Below are positions 20,901 to 29,611 of a stretch of DNA of 64,000 nt, piece after piece (positions within the stretch are counted from its first letter, which is position 1; each line of letters begins with the position of its first letter). The DNA comes from Oryzicola mucosus (GTDB lineage: Bacteria > Pseudomonadota > Alphaproteobacteria > Rhizobiales > Rhizobiaceae): NCBI RefSeq assembly GCF_014534685.1, contig NZ_JACVVX010000002.1:310001-374000 (forward strand). Direction: 5' to 3'. Under the pieces are notes generated by a model that saw nothing but the letters and a program-made list of their open reading frames with translations, searched no databases and was not told where the DNA came from. The translations under genes were made by a program, and so were the position numbers.

Positions 20901-22100
20901 ATGACCGGCACTGCACCCTGGAGCGTGGACAAACCCACCGCCCTTCTCGTCCTCGCGGATGGAACGGTCATCGAGGGCCGCGGGCTGGGCGCCACCGGCA
21001 GCGCGGTTGCCGAAGTGTGCTTCAACACGGCGCTGACCGGCTATCAGGAAATCCTCACCGATCCGTCCTATGCCGGGCAGATCGTGACCTTCACCTTCCC
21101 GCATATCGGCAATATTGGCACCAATGACGAGGACATCGAGGACCTCAATCCGGCAGCGCGCGCGGGTGCGGTGGGCGCGGTGTTCAAGGCCGATGTCACC
21201 AACCCTTCGAACTACCGGTCCGCCGCCGATCTCGACCAATGGCTGAAGCGGCGCGGCATCGTCGCCCTTGCCGGCATCGACACGCGCGCCTTGACCGCGC
21301 TGATCCGCGAGAAGGGCTCGCCCAATGCGGTGATCGCGCATGCGCCGGATGGCGTGTTCGACGTCGAGCACCTCAAGCAGCGCGCCAAGGCCTGGGGCGG
21401 CCTTTTGGGTCTCGACCTCGCCAAGGACGTCACCTCCGGCCAGTCCTCGGTGTGGACGGAGACGCCCTGGGTTTGGGACGAAGGCTATGGCGAGCAGGAC
21501 GCACCGTCGATGCATGTCGTGGCGATCGACTATGGCGTGAAGCGCAACATCCTGCGGCTTCTGGCCGGCCTCGGCGCCAAGGTGACGGTGGTGCCGGCGA
21601 CGACGCCGTCGGAAGACATCCTGGCGATGAGCCCGGACGGCATCTTCCTGTCCAACGGTCCCGGCGATCCGGCCGCGACCGGCGAATATGCCGTGCCGGT
21701 GATCCAGGACCTGCTGGAGACCGAACTGCCGGTGTTCGGCATCTGCCTGGGCCACCAGATGCTGGCGCTGGCTCTGGGCGGCAAGACCGAAAAGATGCAT
21801 CAGGGCCACCATGGCGCGAACCATCCGGTGAAGGACCACACCACCGGCAAGGTGGAGATCGTGTCGATGAACCATGGTTTCGCGGTGGATGCCGATTCCT
21901 TGCCCGAGGGCGTCGAGGAAACCCATGTGTCGCTGTTCGACGGATCGAACTGCGGCATCGCGCTGACGGGACGGCCGGTGTTTTCGGTGCAGCACCATCC
22001 CGAAGCCTCGCCCGGCCCGCAGGATTCGCACTATCTGTTCCGCCGCTTCGTCAATCTGATCCGCGAACAGAAGGGCGAACCGGCCCTGGCGGAACGGTAA
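20901..22100 (+). CDS. carA: Carbamoyl-phosphate synthase small subunit
   Basis: A 399-residue glutaminase subunit that supplies ammonia to CarB. The N-terminal CarA-specific domain (about residues 1-180) contains GYQEILTDPSYAGQIVTFTFPHIGN. The class I amidotransferase domain has the nucleophile cysteine in FGICLGHQMLALALGG (about residue 282), and the His/Glu pair appears in FSVQHHPEASPGPQDS. GGAGTGG lies upstream of the ATG. It is monocistronic and transcribed towards the DMT genes. The subunits are encoded on opposite strands 3 kb apart, so their stoichiometry must be set in trans. Confidence 0.98.
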   Translation: MTGTAPWSVDKPTALLVLADGTVIEGRGLGATGSAVAEVCFNTALTGYQEILTDPSYAGQIVTFTFPHIGNIGTNDEDIEDLNPAARAGAVGAVFKADVTNPSNYRSAADLDQWLKRRGIVALAGIDTRALTALIREKGSPNAVIAHAPDGVFDVEHLKQRAKAWGGLLGLDLAKDVTSGQSSVWTETPWVWDEGYGEQDAPSMHVVAIDYGVKRNILRLLAGLGAKVTVVPATTPSEDILAMSPDGIFLSNGPGDPAATGEYAVPVIQDLLETELPVFGICLGHQMLALALGGKTEKMHQGHHGANHPVKDHTTGKVEIVSMNHGFAVDADSLPEGVEETHVSLFDGSNCGIALTGRPVFSVQHHPEASPGPQDSHYLFRRFVNLIREQKGEPALAER

Positions 22101-22108
22101 GCCGTCAA

Positions 22109-22537
22109 CTACCGCTTCGCCTGCGTCTGCGTGACGACGACGCCGGCGAGGATGAGGATCACGCCGAGGCCGGTGGCCCAGAGCGTTGTTGGGGCGGCGA
22201 GGACGAGGTCGAGCAGCACGCCCGAGACCATCTGGCCGCCAATGACCAGGATGGCGGTGTTGACCGCGCCGATGCGGGCGATGACCCAACTGCCGGCGGC
22301 GACGAAGACAACGCCGATGGGGCCGCCGACATAGGCGTGCCATGGCGCGTTTTCCGCACCCGGCGGGATGAGTCCGCCGACGACGAGGCCCAGAACGGTC
22401 AGCGCCGCGAAGCCGACGGCATGATTCCAGAAGGACGAGATCAGCGGCGAGGTGGAGACCGCGAGCCGGCCGTTGAGCTGTCGGCTGAGGCCGACCAGAA
22501 GGCCCGCCAGGCAGGCGACGAGGATCGGCATGGTCAT
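22109..22537 (-). CDS. Small DMT-type transporter subunit (DUF606/YdcZ family)
   Basis: A 142-residue membrane protein with five hydrophobic segments and no clear soluble domain: MTMPILVACLAGLLVGLSRQLNGRL opens it, and ILVIGGQMVSGVLLDLVL is the conserved core. The family (now in the drug/metabolite superfamily) often occurs as two half-size proteins made together. Here the ATG overlaps the stop of the upstream paralogue by four bases (ATGA), so translation is probably coupled and the two proteins likely form a heterodimer. The substrate is unknown. Confidence 0.87.
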   Translation of the reverse strand: MTMPILVACLAGLLVGLSRQLNGRLAVSTSPLISSFWNHAVGFAALTVLGLVVGGLIPPGAENAPWHAYVGGPIGVVFVAAGSWVIARIGAVNTAILVIGGQMVSGVLLDLVLAAPTTLWATGLGVILILAGVVVTQTQAKR

Positions 22538-23016
22538 GATTCAAAGCCCCGGAACAGGATGATCAGGGCGCTGCCCGCCAGGATGAGCGCAAGGGCTGCG
22601 AGATCGCGCAGTGTGGGGCGGCGCCTGGGCAGGCCGAACAGGCCCCAGAGGTCCGCGCCGAGGCTGAACACGACCTGGCCGGCGAGACCGAGCGCCAGCG
22701 TGCCTGCAAGCGCCAGCGGCGAATTGACCGCGAGCGAGGTCAGCATGACGGTGGCTGCGCCCGACAGGCCGCCGAGATAGGCCCAGAACGGCGCGGGCAG
22801 GCGTTCGGCGGTGTTCCTTTCGCGGCGGCGGTAGAGCAGGGCCAGGAACAGGATGGCCGCGACCGTGCCGGTGCCATGTGCGCCCCAGGAGGAGAACAGC
22901 GCATTGCCGTAGCGGCCGAGCTCGCCGTTGAAATGCACCATCAGCGTGAGCAGGCCGCCGGTGCCGAAGGCGGCCATGAAATGGATGAGCCGGGGCCGCG
23001 GCGTCGAGGTGGTCAT
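22534..23016 (-). CDS. Small DMT-type transporter subunit (DUF606/YdcZ family), upstream partner
   Basis: A 160-residue paralogue of the downstream gene, with about five membrane helices: LIHFMAAFGTGGLLTLMVHFNGELGRYGNA and GLAGQVVFSLGADLWGLFGL match the family pattern of conserved Gln/Gly residues. The start at 23016 is preferred over one 18 codons upstream because GGAG lies eight bases before it. It forms a two-gene coupled unit, acting as the other half of a heterodimeric exporter or importer. Confidence 0.87.
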   Translation of the reverse strand: MTTSTPRPRLIHFMAAFGTGGLLTLMVHFNGELGRYGNALFSSWGAHGTGTVAAILFLALLYRRRERNTAERLPAPFWAYLGGLSGAATVMLTSLAVNSPLALAGTLALGLAGQVVFSLGADLWGLFGLPRRRPTLRDLAALALILAGSALIILFRGFES

Positions 23017-23179
23017 GCAAAACTCCGGCGCTGAGGGTCTCGATGCATTCTTACAGCATCGCGCCGGCAATCAGAATCCGCGCGATGCTGAAAGATGCCC
23101 CCTTCGGCCCAGACCTGCGGCGGGGGAGAAAACCGGGCCGTTTCCGGGACGCCGCTGCGGCTTGGCCAAGGCAGGCGGA

Positions 23180-23989
23180 TCAACGGCCGATCCGGGCGGC
23201 AAGCGCGGGCCAGTCGCGCATCAGGGCGTCCTTTGTGCGGATGCCGCCAGACGTGGTGTGACGCTTCTCATCCTGGGCAAGGCGGGCGAAGACCAGGGTG
23301 GCATCGCCTTTCTCGGCCCAGCCGACATACCAGCCCCAGCCGGCGGCGCGGTTGAGGCTGCCGTCGGCGTTGCGGGGATAGGCCGAGCCGGTCTTGCCCG
23401 AGACCTGCCAGCCGCCGACGTTGGCGCTTTCGACGACGCTTCTCGTCTTGTCGAGTACGTCGGGCCGGATCGGCAGCTTTCCGGATAACAGTCTTTGCAG
23501 GAAGGCTGTCTGCTCAAGCGGCGAAATCTTCAGCGACGAGCTGATCCAGGCCCGCTCCAGCCCGTTGTCCTTGCCGGGGTCGCCGGAGAAGTCTGCGTTT
23601 CCGTAAGCGAAGCGCTTGGCGTAATCTTCGAGACGGGCCCGCCCCAGGGTCTCGGCCATGCGCTGCGAGTACCAGACGACGGAATGTTTCATCCAGCTGG
23701 TGGGATCGATGGGCTGGCGCCAGGCGTCGCCGCCCCAATCGGCATAGCCCTTCTTGAAGGGCAGAACCGGCGCATGCGCATCGGTGAGGACGCCTGCGTC
23801 GAACCCGATCACGGCGAGCGCGAGCTTGAAGGTGGATGCGGGTGTGACGCGGCTTTCACAGTCGCCATCCTGCAGCAGGACCTTGCCGCTGCGAGCATCG
23901 GCGAGGACGGTGCAGATGTCGCGGGCTTGCGCCGCGGATGCCGAGATAAGCAGCGTCAGGGCGGCCAACAGGATCGATTTTTTCATCAT
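23180..23989 (-). CDS. Class D beta-lactamase (OXA-like)
   Basis: A 269-residue secreted serine beta-lactamase. The signal peptide covers about residues 1-22 (MMKKSILLAALTLLISASAAQA). Catalytic motifs are intact: STFK (Ser52, Lys55, normally carboxylated), SVV (103-105), YGN (129-131) and KTG (199-201), with Trp148 after the YGN loop in the place used to stabilise the carboxylated lysine. Penicillin hydrolysis in the periplasm is expected; the spectrum cannot be judged from sequence. It is chromosomal, with no IS element, integron site or resistance neighbours, so it is probably an intrinsic gene. The ATG at 23989 or 23986 follows AGGA. Confidence 0.93.
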   Translation of the reverse strand: MMKKSILLAALTLLISASAAQARDICTVLADARSGKVLLQDGDCESRVTPASTFKLALAVIGFDAGVLTDAHAPVLPFKKGYADWGGDAWRQPIDPTSWMKHSVVWYSQRMAETLGRARLEDYAKRFAYGNADFSGDPGKDNGLERAWISSSLKISPLEQTAFLQRLLSGKLPIRPDVLDKTRSVVESANVGGWQVSGKTGSAYPRNADGSLNRAAGWGWYVGWAEKGDATLVFARLAQDEKRHTTSGGIRTKDALMRDWPALAARIGR

Positions 23990-24240
23990 GGTCCTCGCAT
24001 ATCAGTTGGTGCTGCCGGATATCGCAGAATGCCGAGACAGGGAAGGGCGGGCCAACGGCGCGGACTGCCGAAGCAAAGGTAATCTCAAGCCGCGTCTTAT
24101 CGAGGGATCGAAGCCAAGCCGTGCGGTTTCCCGCGCATTTGGACGCAGGACCGATTGTCCTATCGGAACTGAACAAGAAACCCTTACGTTTAAGGTATGG
24201 GCGGCACTGCATGACTGGATGCCGCCGCGAAGGAAACGCC

Positions 24241-24660
24241 ATGGACCACTCCGCCTATACGCCGACGACGAACCCGATGATGACGGGCATTCGCGGCCGT
24301 TGCCCGCGCTGCCAGGAGGGGCACCTGTTCGATGGCGTCTTGAAGCTTGCGCCGCGCTGCGATGTCTGCGGGCTCGATTATTCCTTTGCCGACCCCGCGG
24401 ACGGCCCGGCGTTCTTTTCGATGACGATCGTCGCGGTGCCGGCGCTGCTGTTCGCGCTCTGGCTGCAACTCAGCTACGAACCGTCGCTGTGGGTGCATGT
24501 CGTGACGACGCTGCCGCTGACCCTGCTGGGGTCCTTGCTGCTGCTCAGGCCGCTGAAGGGCTGGCTGGTGTGTTCGCAGTTCTTCCACAAGGCCGAGGAA
24601 GGATCGATCGACCGCGAGTGGCACAGCCGCGCCGCCCGACCGGGCGGCACGGACGAGTGA
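24241..24660 (+). CDS. DUF983 membrane protein
   Basis: A 139-residue protein. An N-terminal zinc-ribbon-like segment with two CxxC pairs (GRCPRCQEGHLFDG and PRCDVCGLDYSF) is followed by PADGPAFF and two membrane helices (about residues 58-105), the standard DUF983 layout. In alphaproteobacteria such genes often lie near cytochrome oxidase or NUDIX genes, but the role is unknown. The start is fixed by AAGGAAA upstream. It converges on the metallopeptidase gene. Confidence 0.88.
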   Translation: MDHSAYTPTTNPMMTGIRGRCPRCQEGHLFDGVLKLAPRCDVCGLDYSFADPADGPAFFSMTIVAVPALLFALWLQLSYEPSLWVHVVTTLPLTLLGSLLLLRPLKGWLVCSQFFHKAEEGSIDREWHSRAARPGGTDE

Positions 24661-24681
24661 TGTCGATCGGGATCGTATCGA

Positions 24682-25587
24682 TCAAATCTGCCCGCTGAAG
24701 GTATCGCAGTCCGACAGCTTGCCGCTTTCGAAACCGCGCGCGAACCAGCGCTGGCGCTGTTCGGACGTGCCGTGGTTGAAGCTTTCCGGCACGACATAGC
24801 CCTGCGTGCGCTTCTGCAGCGTGTCGTCGCCGATCTGCCGGGCGGCGTTCAGCGCCTCGTCGACATCGCCCTTTTCGAGCAGCCCCTTCTGATCGGTGAA
24901 ATGACCCCAGACGCCGGCGAAGCAGTCGGCCTGAAGCTCGACCATCACCGACATGCGGTTCGATTCCGCCTCGGACATCTGCTGGCGCATCTGGTTGAAC
25001 TTGGGTAGCACGCCGATCAGGTTCTGGACGTGGTGGCCGACTTCATGCGCAATCACATAGGCCTGGGCGAAGTCGCCGGCGGCACCGAAGCGCCGTTCCA
25101 GTTCCGTGAAGAACGAGGTGTCGAGATAGACCTTCTGGTCGTTGGGGCAATAGAACGGACCGGCCGCCGACGAGGCATAGCCGCAAGCCGACGATATCTG
25201 CCCTGAGAAGAGGACCAGGCTCGGCTCCTTGTAGGTCTGCCCTTCCGCCTGAAACACGCCGTTCCAGACGTCTTCCGTTTCGGCCAGAACGGTGGAGACG
25301 AACTGCTTCATCTCGTCATTGGCGGGCGATGCGCCCTGCGTGACCTGACCGCCGCCGCCGGGAACGCCGCTGCCGTCACTGGACATTTCCGACAGCGGAT
25401 CGATGCCGCACGACCGCAGCGCGAAATAGAGGATGACCAGGATGATGATGCCGCCAATGCCGAGGCCGCCGCCACCGCCGCGTCCGACAGGGATGCGGAA
25501 TCCGCCCCCGCCCGGCATTCGTCCGCCGCCGCCTTGACCGCGTGCATCCTGAACATTGCCGCTCTGACGACGCCCTTTCCAAAGCAT
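24682..25587 (-). CDS. Neutral zinc metallopeptidase (YpfJ family)
   Basis: A 301-residue membrane-anchored protease. A Gly/Arg-rich cytoplasmic leader (about residues 1-43) is followed by one hydrophobic helix (GIGGIIILVILYFALRSCG, about 44-62) and a periplasmic catalytic domain. The zinc site is HEVGHH at residues 181-186; the third ligand is probably the Glu in ELQADCFAGVWGH. Four to five cysteines probably form disulfides. The start at 25587 has GAGAGGGAA five bases upstream; the open frame upstream lacks a ribosome site. Substrates of the family are unknown. Confidence 0.9.
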   Translation of the reverse strand: MLWKGRRQSGNVQDARGQGGGGRMPGGGGFRIPVGRGGGGGLGIGGIIILVILYFALRSCGIDPLSEMSSDGSGVPGGGGQVTQGASPANDEMKQFVSTVLAETEDVWNGVFQAEGQTYKEPSLVLFSGQISSACGYASSAAGPFYCPNDQKVYLDTSFFTELERRFGAAGDFAQAYVIAHEVGHHVQNLIGVLPKFNQMRQQMSEAESNRMSVMVELQADCFAGVWGHFTDQKGLLEKGDVDEALNAARQIGDDTLQKRTQGYVVPESFNHGTSEQRQRWFARGFESGKLSDCDTFSGQI

Positions 25588-25769
25588 TGAATTCCCTCTC
25601 GCATTGTGATGGCCGCGTGCGGCCCCATGCAACAACCGAGAAGTAGCCGAACCGGTTCCTTGAGTCACATGATTTCCATGGCGGAGCGGCGCTCAACCGG
25701 GGAGGCGCATAAGCGGTTCGTTAACCATAAACCGCTAAAAACGCCTGAGATTCCAACGGGACAATTCCA

Positions 25770-26720
25770 ATGTCGTGTTTTCGCCTCTCAAAGCTGGCGG
25801 CGCTCGCCGGCTGCATGGCTCTTGCGGCCTGCGCCACACCGGTCAAGAAGGCCGAGACGCTGGAGGCGAGCAAGCTGGCTTTCGCCAACCTGCCGGTGGA
25901 GCAGCGGGTGGCAGGCGCGGAAAGCTTCCTCGCACCCGGGCCGCGCAGCCCGCTGGCGGGGCGTACGATCGTCGTGCATCAGATTTCGGATATCCAGTTG
26001 CAGCCGAAGGAAGTGGTGCTGACCTTCGACGACGGCCCGGTGCCGGGCAGGACCGAGCGCATTCTAGACGCCCTGAACGCCAGGGGCGTGAAAGCGACGT
26101 TCCTGATGGTCGGCCAGATGGCGCAAGCGCATCCGGATATCGCCAAGAAGGTCGCCATTGCCGGCCACACAATCGGCACCCACACGCAGGACCATGCCAA
26201 TCTCGCGCATCTGAGCCTGCCGCGCGCCATGAGCGAGATCGAGCAGGGCAAACGCAGCGTGGCGGCGGCACTTCTGCCGACGCGCTACAAGGCGGCACCG
26301 TTCTTCCGCTTTCCCTATTTGGCGGATTCGCCTGCATTGAGAAACCGCCTCGCAGCCGAGGAGACGGTGGTGATCGACGTCGATATCGATTCCAAGGACT
26401 ACTTCCAGTCGACGCCGGACCAGATCCGGCGCCGCACGATGGACGCCCTGGCGCATCGTGGATCGGGCATCATCCTGATGCACGACCTTCATGCGCGCAC
26501 AGCGAGAATGCTGCCCGGGCTGCTGCAGGACTTGCAGGCGCAAGGCTACAAGGTGGTGCATCTGGTGCCGGGCAACAGAAGCATCAGCGAAGGCGGTCTC
26601 GTCGCCTCCATCCGGCCGGAGCCGGGAGCCGGCTCTGATGAGACGATGCTGGGCTACGCTATGCCGAAGAACTCAGTCCTCCTGCTTAGCGCCAGCGCTC
26701 TGTCCGTCGGAGCTTTTTGA
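25770..26720 (+). CDS. Polysaccharide deacetylase (NodB homology) lipoprotein
   Basis: A 316-residue lipoprotein with lipobox LAAC (about residues 18-21), then a NodB domain (about 80-275) of carbohydrate esterase family 4. Motifs present: TFDDGP (catalytic and metal-binding Asp), HTIGTHTQDH (the metal-binding H-x3-H), FFRFPY and LMHDLH with the catalytic base histidine. It removes N- or O-acetyl groups from peptidoglycan or another surface glycan in the periplasm. The C-terminal 40 residues (from about 275) are poorly ordered. Its 3' end overlaps a small gene on the other strand by 48 bases. Confidence 0.92.
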   Translation: MSCFRLSKLAALAGCMALAACATPVKKAETLEASKLAFANLPVEQRVAGAESFLAPGPRSPLAGRTIVVHQISDIQLQPKEVVLTFDDGPVPGRTERILDALNARGVKATFLMVGQMAQAHPDIAKKVAIAGHTIGTHTQDHANLAHLSLPRAMSEIEQGKRSVAAALLPTRYKAAPFFRFPYLADSPALRNRLAAEETVVIDVDIDSKDYFQSTPDQIRRRTMDALAHRGSGIILMHDLHARTARMLPGLLQDLQAQGYKVVHLVPGNRSISEGGLVASIRPEPGAGSDETMLGYAMPKNSVLLLSASALSVGAF

Positions 26721-26861
26721 CCGCTCTTCGAAACGGTCCTCGCCTTTCTTGAGATCGTGGCCGGTTTCGGCCTCGACCTTGCGCTCTTCCTTCAACGTTT
26801 CCTGCCTGAGGCCCTCGGCGGCCTGCTTGCCTTTTTCGGTCGGGGCTTGTTCGACACCCAT
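26673..26861 (-). CDS. Small hydrophilic protein (62 aa)
   Basis: A 62-residue protein rich in Glu, Lys and Gln (MGVEQAPTEKGKQAAEGLRQ at the start), predicted helical or disordered with no hydrophobic core. It resembles small stress or heat-stable proteins in composition only. GGAGAAG lies seven bases before the ATG, which supports translation. The 3' end overlaps the end of the convergent deacetylase gene by 48 bases. Confidence 0.6.
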   Translation of the reverse strand: MGVEQAPTEKGKQAAEGLRQETLKEERKVEAETGHDLKKGEDRFEERSKSSDGQSAGAKQED

Positions 26862-26984
26862 GGCGGTCTTCTCCGTTTAAAAGAGAAGAACGAATTTCGC
26901 TTCTACCGGTTCCGAGGGGCGGCGGGGCGTGAATCTCGGGCAAGACGTCCTGCGACTGCCAAAAAAGCCGCTCCAACCCAGGTC

Positions 26985-27530
26985 TCAGACAAGCCCCTTG
27001 ATCTTCAGCATGCCGAATGTGGCGACCGTTCCGGCGTCGCAGATCGTCCCGTCCTTGATCATCTCTTCGAATTCGCTCAGCGCAAACCAGCGCGAGACCA
27101 AATCCTGTTCGGTGATCTCGCGGTGCGCTGTGCCGGCGGAGAGGCCGGTTGCCAGGAATATCCTGTAGCATTGGTTGATCGTGCCGTAGAGAGGGAACAG
27201 CCGCCCCACCTCCACGACGGTGCCGGCCGTCAATCCGGTTTCCTCCTCAAGCTCTGTCCGGGCGACGTCGGCGGGATCCGCTGTCGCGCCGCCTTCGACA
27301 CTGCCTTGCGGGAACTCCCACTGACGGGAATGGATGGGGTAGCGGAACTGCTGGACGAGATGGACGCGGTCGCCGTCGATCGGGGCAATGATCACGAAAT
27401 CGGGCTTGTCGACGAAACCGTACAGGCCTTCCGAGCCGTCGCGGAGAAGCGTCTTGTCTTCACGTACCTTCATCCAGCGGTTTTCGTACACGACCCGGCT
27501 GGAGAGCGTCCTGATATCGTCGTCCGACAT
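26985..27530 (-). CDS. NUDIX hydrolase, ADP-ribose/nucleoside-diphosphate type
   Basis: A 181-residue protein that probably hydrolyses ADP-ribose or NDP-sugars to monophosphates. The NUDIX box reads PQGSVEGGATADPADVARTE then LEEETG. Compared with the consensus it has a two-residue insertion and Thr in place of the Arg of REL, but the metal-binding glutamates of ELEEETG are kept. The upstream segment QFRYPIHSRQWEFPQGS is typical of ADP-sugar pyrophosphatases. The start at 27530 is set by AGGGGA. It lies 83 bases downstream of the Na/Pi cotransporter on the same strand. Confidence 0.88.
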   Translation of the reverse strand: MSDDDIRTLSSRVVYENRWMKVREDKTLLRDGSEGLYGFVDKPDFVIIAPIDGDRVHLVQQFRYPIHSRQWEFPQGSVEGGATADPADVARTELEEETGLTAGTVVEVGRLFPLYGTINQCYRIFLATGLSAGTAHREITEQDLVSRWFALSEFEEMIKDGTICDAGTVATFGMLKIKGLV

Positions 27531-27613
27531 TCGAATCCCCTTTTTCGAACTGTGCTTCGATCCGGAAGTCTGTCTGTCAGGGACACAGAAGGCGGGCAAG
27601 AGCCTGCGCAGAC

Positions 27614-29308
27614 CTATGTGGTTGCTGCCTGCAGCCGCGAGCCGCGCAGCAGGCCCTGCTGCTCCAGCACCGGATAGGCGATGGAGGCGAGCAGCGAGTT
27701 GATCTGCTTGAGGTCGCGAATGGTATCGAGATGGATGGTGCTGGTTTCCATGCTCTTGACGGTACCGTCGCGCAGCCGCTCGAAATGGCGCTGACTGGAC
27801 TGTTTTTCCATGTCGCGCAGCCGGTCTTTTTCCAGCACGATCTGGCGCGCGGTCTCGGGGTCGCGGGAAATCAGCACGTTGAAGGTCAGCCGCGCATTGG
27901 TCAGCACCGCATCGTGGAAGGCGGTGATTTCGCGCCAGCCCTCGTCGGTGAAGGTCAAGCCGCGCTCCATCTTCTTGCTGACATGGGCGAGCATGTTGCG
28001 CACGATGATGTCGCCGACCTGTTCGAGCTTGACGCAGGCGCCGAGCAGTTCCTGGCAGCGCAGAGCCTCGGTCTCGGAGAGCGAGCGGGTGGTGAGCTTT
28101 GCCAGATAGAGCTTTATCGCGGCATGGCGCTTGTCGATCCGGTCGTCCAGCAGCGACAGGGCGGCGATCTTCTGCTCGTCGGCCTTGTCATAGAGGTCGA
28201 TGATGCGGTTGAGCATGATCTCGACGGTCTCGCAGACATGCACGACCTCGCGGGTGGCGTTGGCCAGCGCCTGGCCTGGGTGGTCGAGCGCCTTTTCATC
28301 GAGCGCGCTGAGTTCGGTGTCCGCCAGGGCGTTGGCAGGCTCCGGCGGCGTGCCGAGTTCGACGATCTTCTGGGACAGGCGATAGACCAGCGTTGCCAGC
28401 GGAAGGCCGGCTATCAGGATGATGCAGTTGAACAGGATATGCGCATTGACGATCTGGTCGGGCACCGTCGAGCCCAGCATGGCGACCGGGGGATCGAAGG
28501 CGAGGAACAGCACGAGCATTGCCAGCGATCCCGCGCCGCGCATCAGAAGGTTGCCGATGGGAACGACGCGTATGCCGGGATCGGCCCGGCGCGTCAGGAT
28601 CGGCGCGATGATCGAGCTGCCGAGATTGACGCCGAGCACCAGAACGATACCGAGTTCCGGCGGAATGAAGCCGCGGCCGGCCAGCGTCGCCATCAGCAGG
28701 ACCGCCGCGATGGAGGAGTGGAACAGCCAGGTGACCAGGGCCGCCAACAGATAGGCGGTGACCGGATCGCCCGCGAAATAATTGACGATCATCGGCATCA
28801 ACTGGCTGTCGCGCAGCGGTTCCGACGCCTGGCCGATCATTTCGAGAGACAAAAGCAGCAGGCCGATGCCGATGAGGATGCGGCCGAACTGGCGCCAGTC
28901 GCGCCGCTCCGTCGCCATGAACATGACGGTGCCGGCGGTGAGGCACAGCGGAACCAGCAGGGAAAGGTCGAATGTGAGCAGCTTGACGACGAGGGCGGAG
29001 CCGATCTCCGCGCCGCGCACGGCGAGCTGCCCGGCAATGCCGCTGACGATGCCGGCGCCGGCGAAGGAGGCAACGAGGAGGGTGACCGCGGTCGAGCTTT
29101 GGAACGCGACGGCAAGGCCGGTGCCGGCCAGCACCGCCATGAGCGGGTTGCGCATGGTGGCGCGCAGCTTGTGGCGGAGCACATCGCCATAGGCGCGCTC
29201 GACGCCGGTCTTCACCAGGCGCGTGGCAAACAGCATCAGCGCAATGGCGCCGGCCAGATGAAGCAGGACGACGGAGCCGCTCATGAGCGCGTCCCAAAGC
29301 CCAGGCAA
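27614..29308 (-). CDS. Na/Pi cotransporter family protein with C-terminal PhoU-like domain
   Basis: A 564-residue membrane protein. The N-terminal part holds the duplicated PNaS repeats with the signature QSSTAVTLLVASFAGAG and the second, inverted copy WLFHSSIAAVLLMATLAGRG. About nine hydrophobic helices span residues 10-320. Residues about 345-560 form a charged helical PhoU-like domain, thought to regulate phosphate flux. The longest frame starts with TTG at 29308, while an ATG at 29284 would remove eight residues; neither has a strong ribosome site. Sodium-coupled phosphate import or export are both possible. Confidence 0.9.
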   Translation of the reverse strand: MPGLWDALMSGSVVLLHLAGAIALMLFATRLVKTGVERAYGDVLRHKLRATMRNPLMAVLAGTGLAVAFQSSTAVTLLVASFAGAGIVSGIAGQLAVRGAEIGSALVVKLLTFDLSLLVPLCLTAGTVMFMATERRDWRQFGRILIGIGLLLLSLEMIGQASEPLRDSQLMPMIVNYFAGDPVTAYLLAALVTWLFHSSIAAVLLMATLAGRGFIPPELGIVLVLGVNLGSSIIAPILTRRADPGIRVVPIGNLLMRGAGSLAMLVLFLAFDPPVAMLGSTVPDQIVNAHILFNCIILIAGLPLATLVYRLSQKIVELGTPPEPANALADTELSALDEKALDHPGQALANATREVVHVCETVEIMLNRIIDLYDKADEQKIAALSLLDDRIDKRHAAIKLYLAKLTTRSLSETEALRCQELLGACVKLEQVGDIIVRNMLAHVSKKMERGLTFTDEGWREITAFHDAVLTNARLTFNVLISRDPETARQIVLEKDRLRDMEKQSSQRHFERLRDGTVKSMETSTIHLDTIRDLKQINSLLASIAYPVLEQQGLLRGSRLQAATT

Positions 29309-29583
29309 GATTGCCTGCGCCCTTTCGGCGCTGAAAATGGTGAGGCGGGATGCATCGTCGTCAATCCGCAGAAAAGCCCAGAGTTCCGAGCCATATTACA
29401 TTAGCCGGGTAATAGTGTGGCGCGGTTTGCGCGCAACCGCAAGCTCAGAAGCGACACTAGTCGAGCTTCTTACGAAAGAAAAACGAAAACAATGAGAAAA
29501 TCACGCCCTTCGTTGTCGACATGCCAAGCTGTGGAAAGCGGGTATGGCTGAACTTGGCTGTCGTCGTGGGGCCTCTCCGGGTC

Positions 29584-29589
29584 TATATA
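29584..29589 (+). promoter_or_regulatory. Possible -10 element of dnaG
   Basis: TATATA (in GTCTATATAAGG) lies 22 bases before the dnaG ATG. No matching -35 was found at 16-18 bases, so this is weak. The rest of the 29309-29611 gap shows no gene. Confidence 0.3.
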
Positions 29590-29611
29590 AGGTTTGGAGA
29601 CACAATCCACG

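Noticed and set aside
27731-29404. Plus-strand frame of 557 codons opposite the Na/Pi cotransporter
   Set aside because: The membrane-protein signature is clearly on the minus strand; the plus frame has no domain and a skewed composition.
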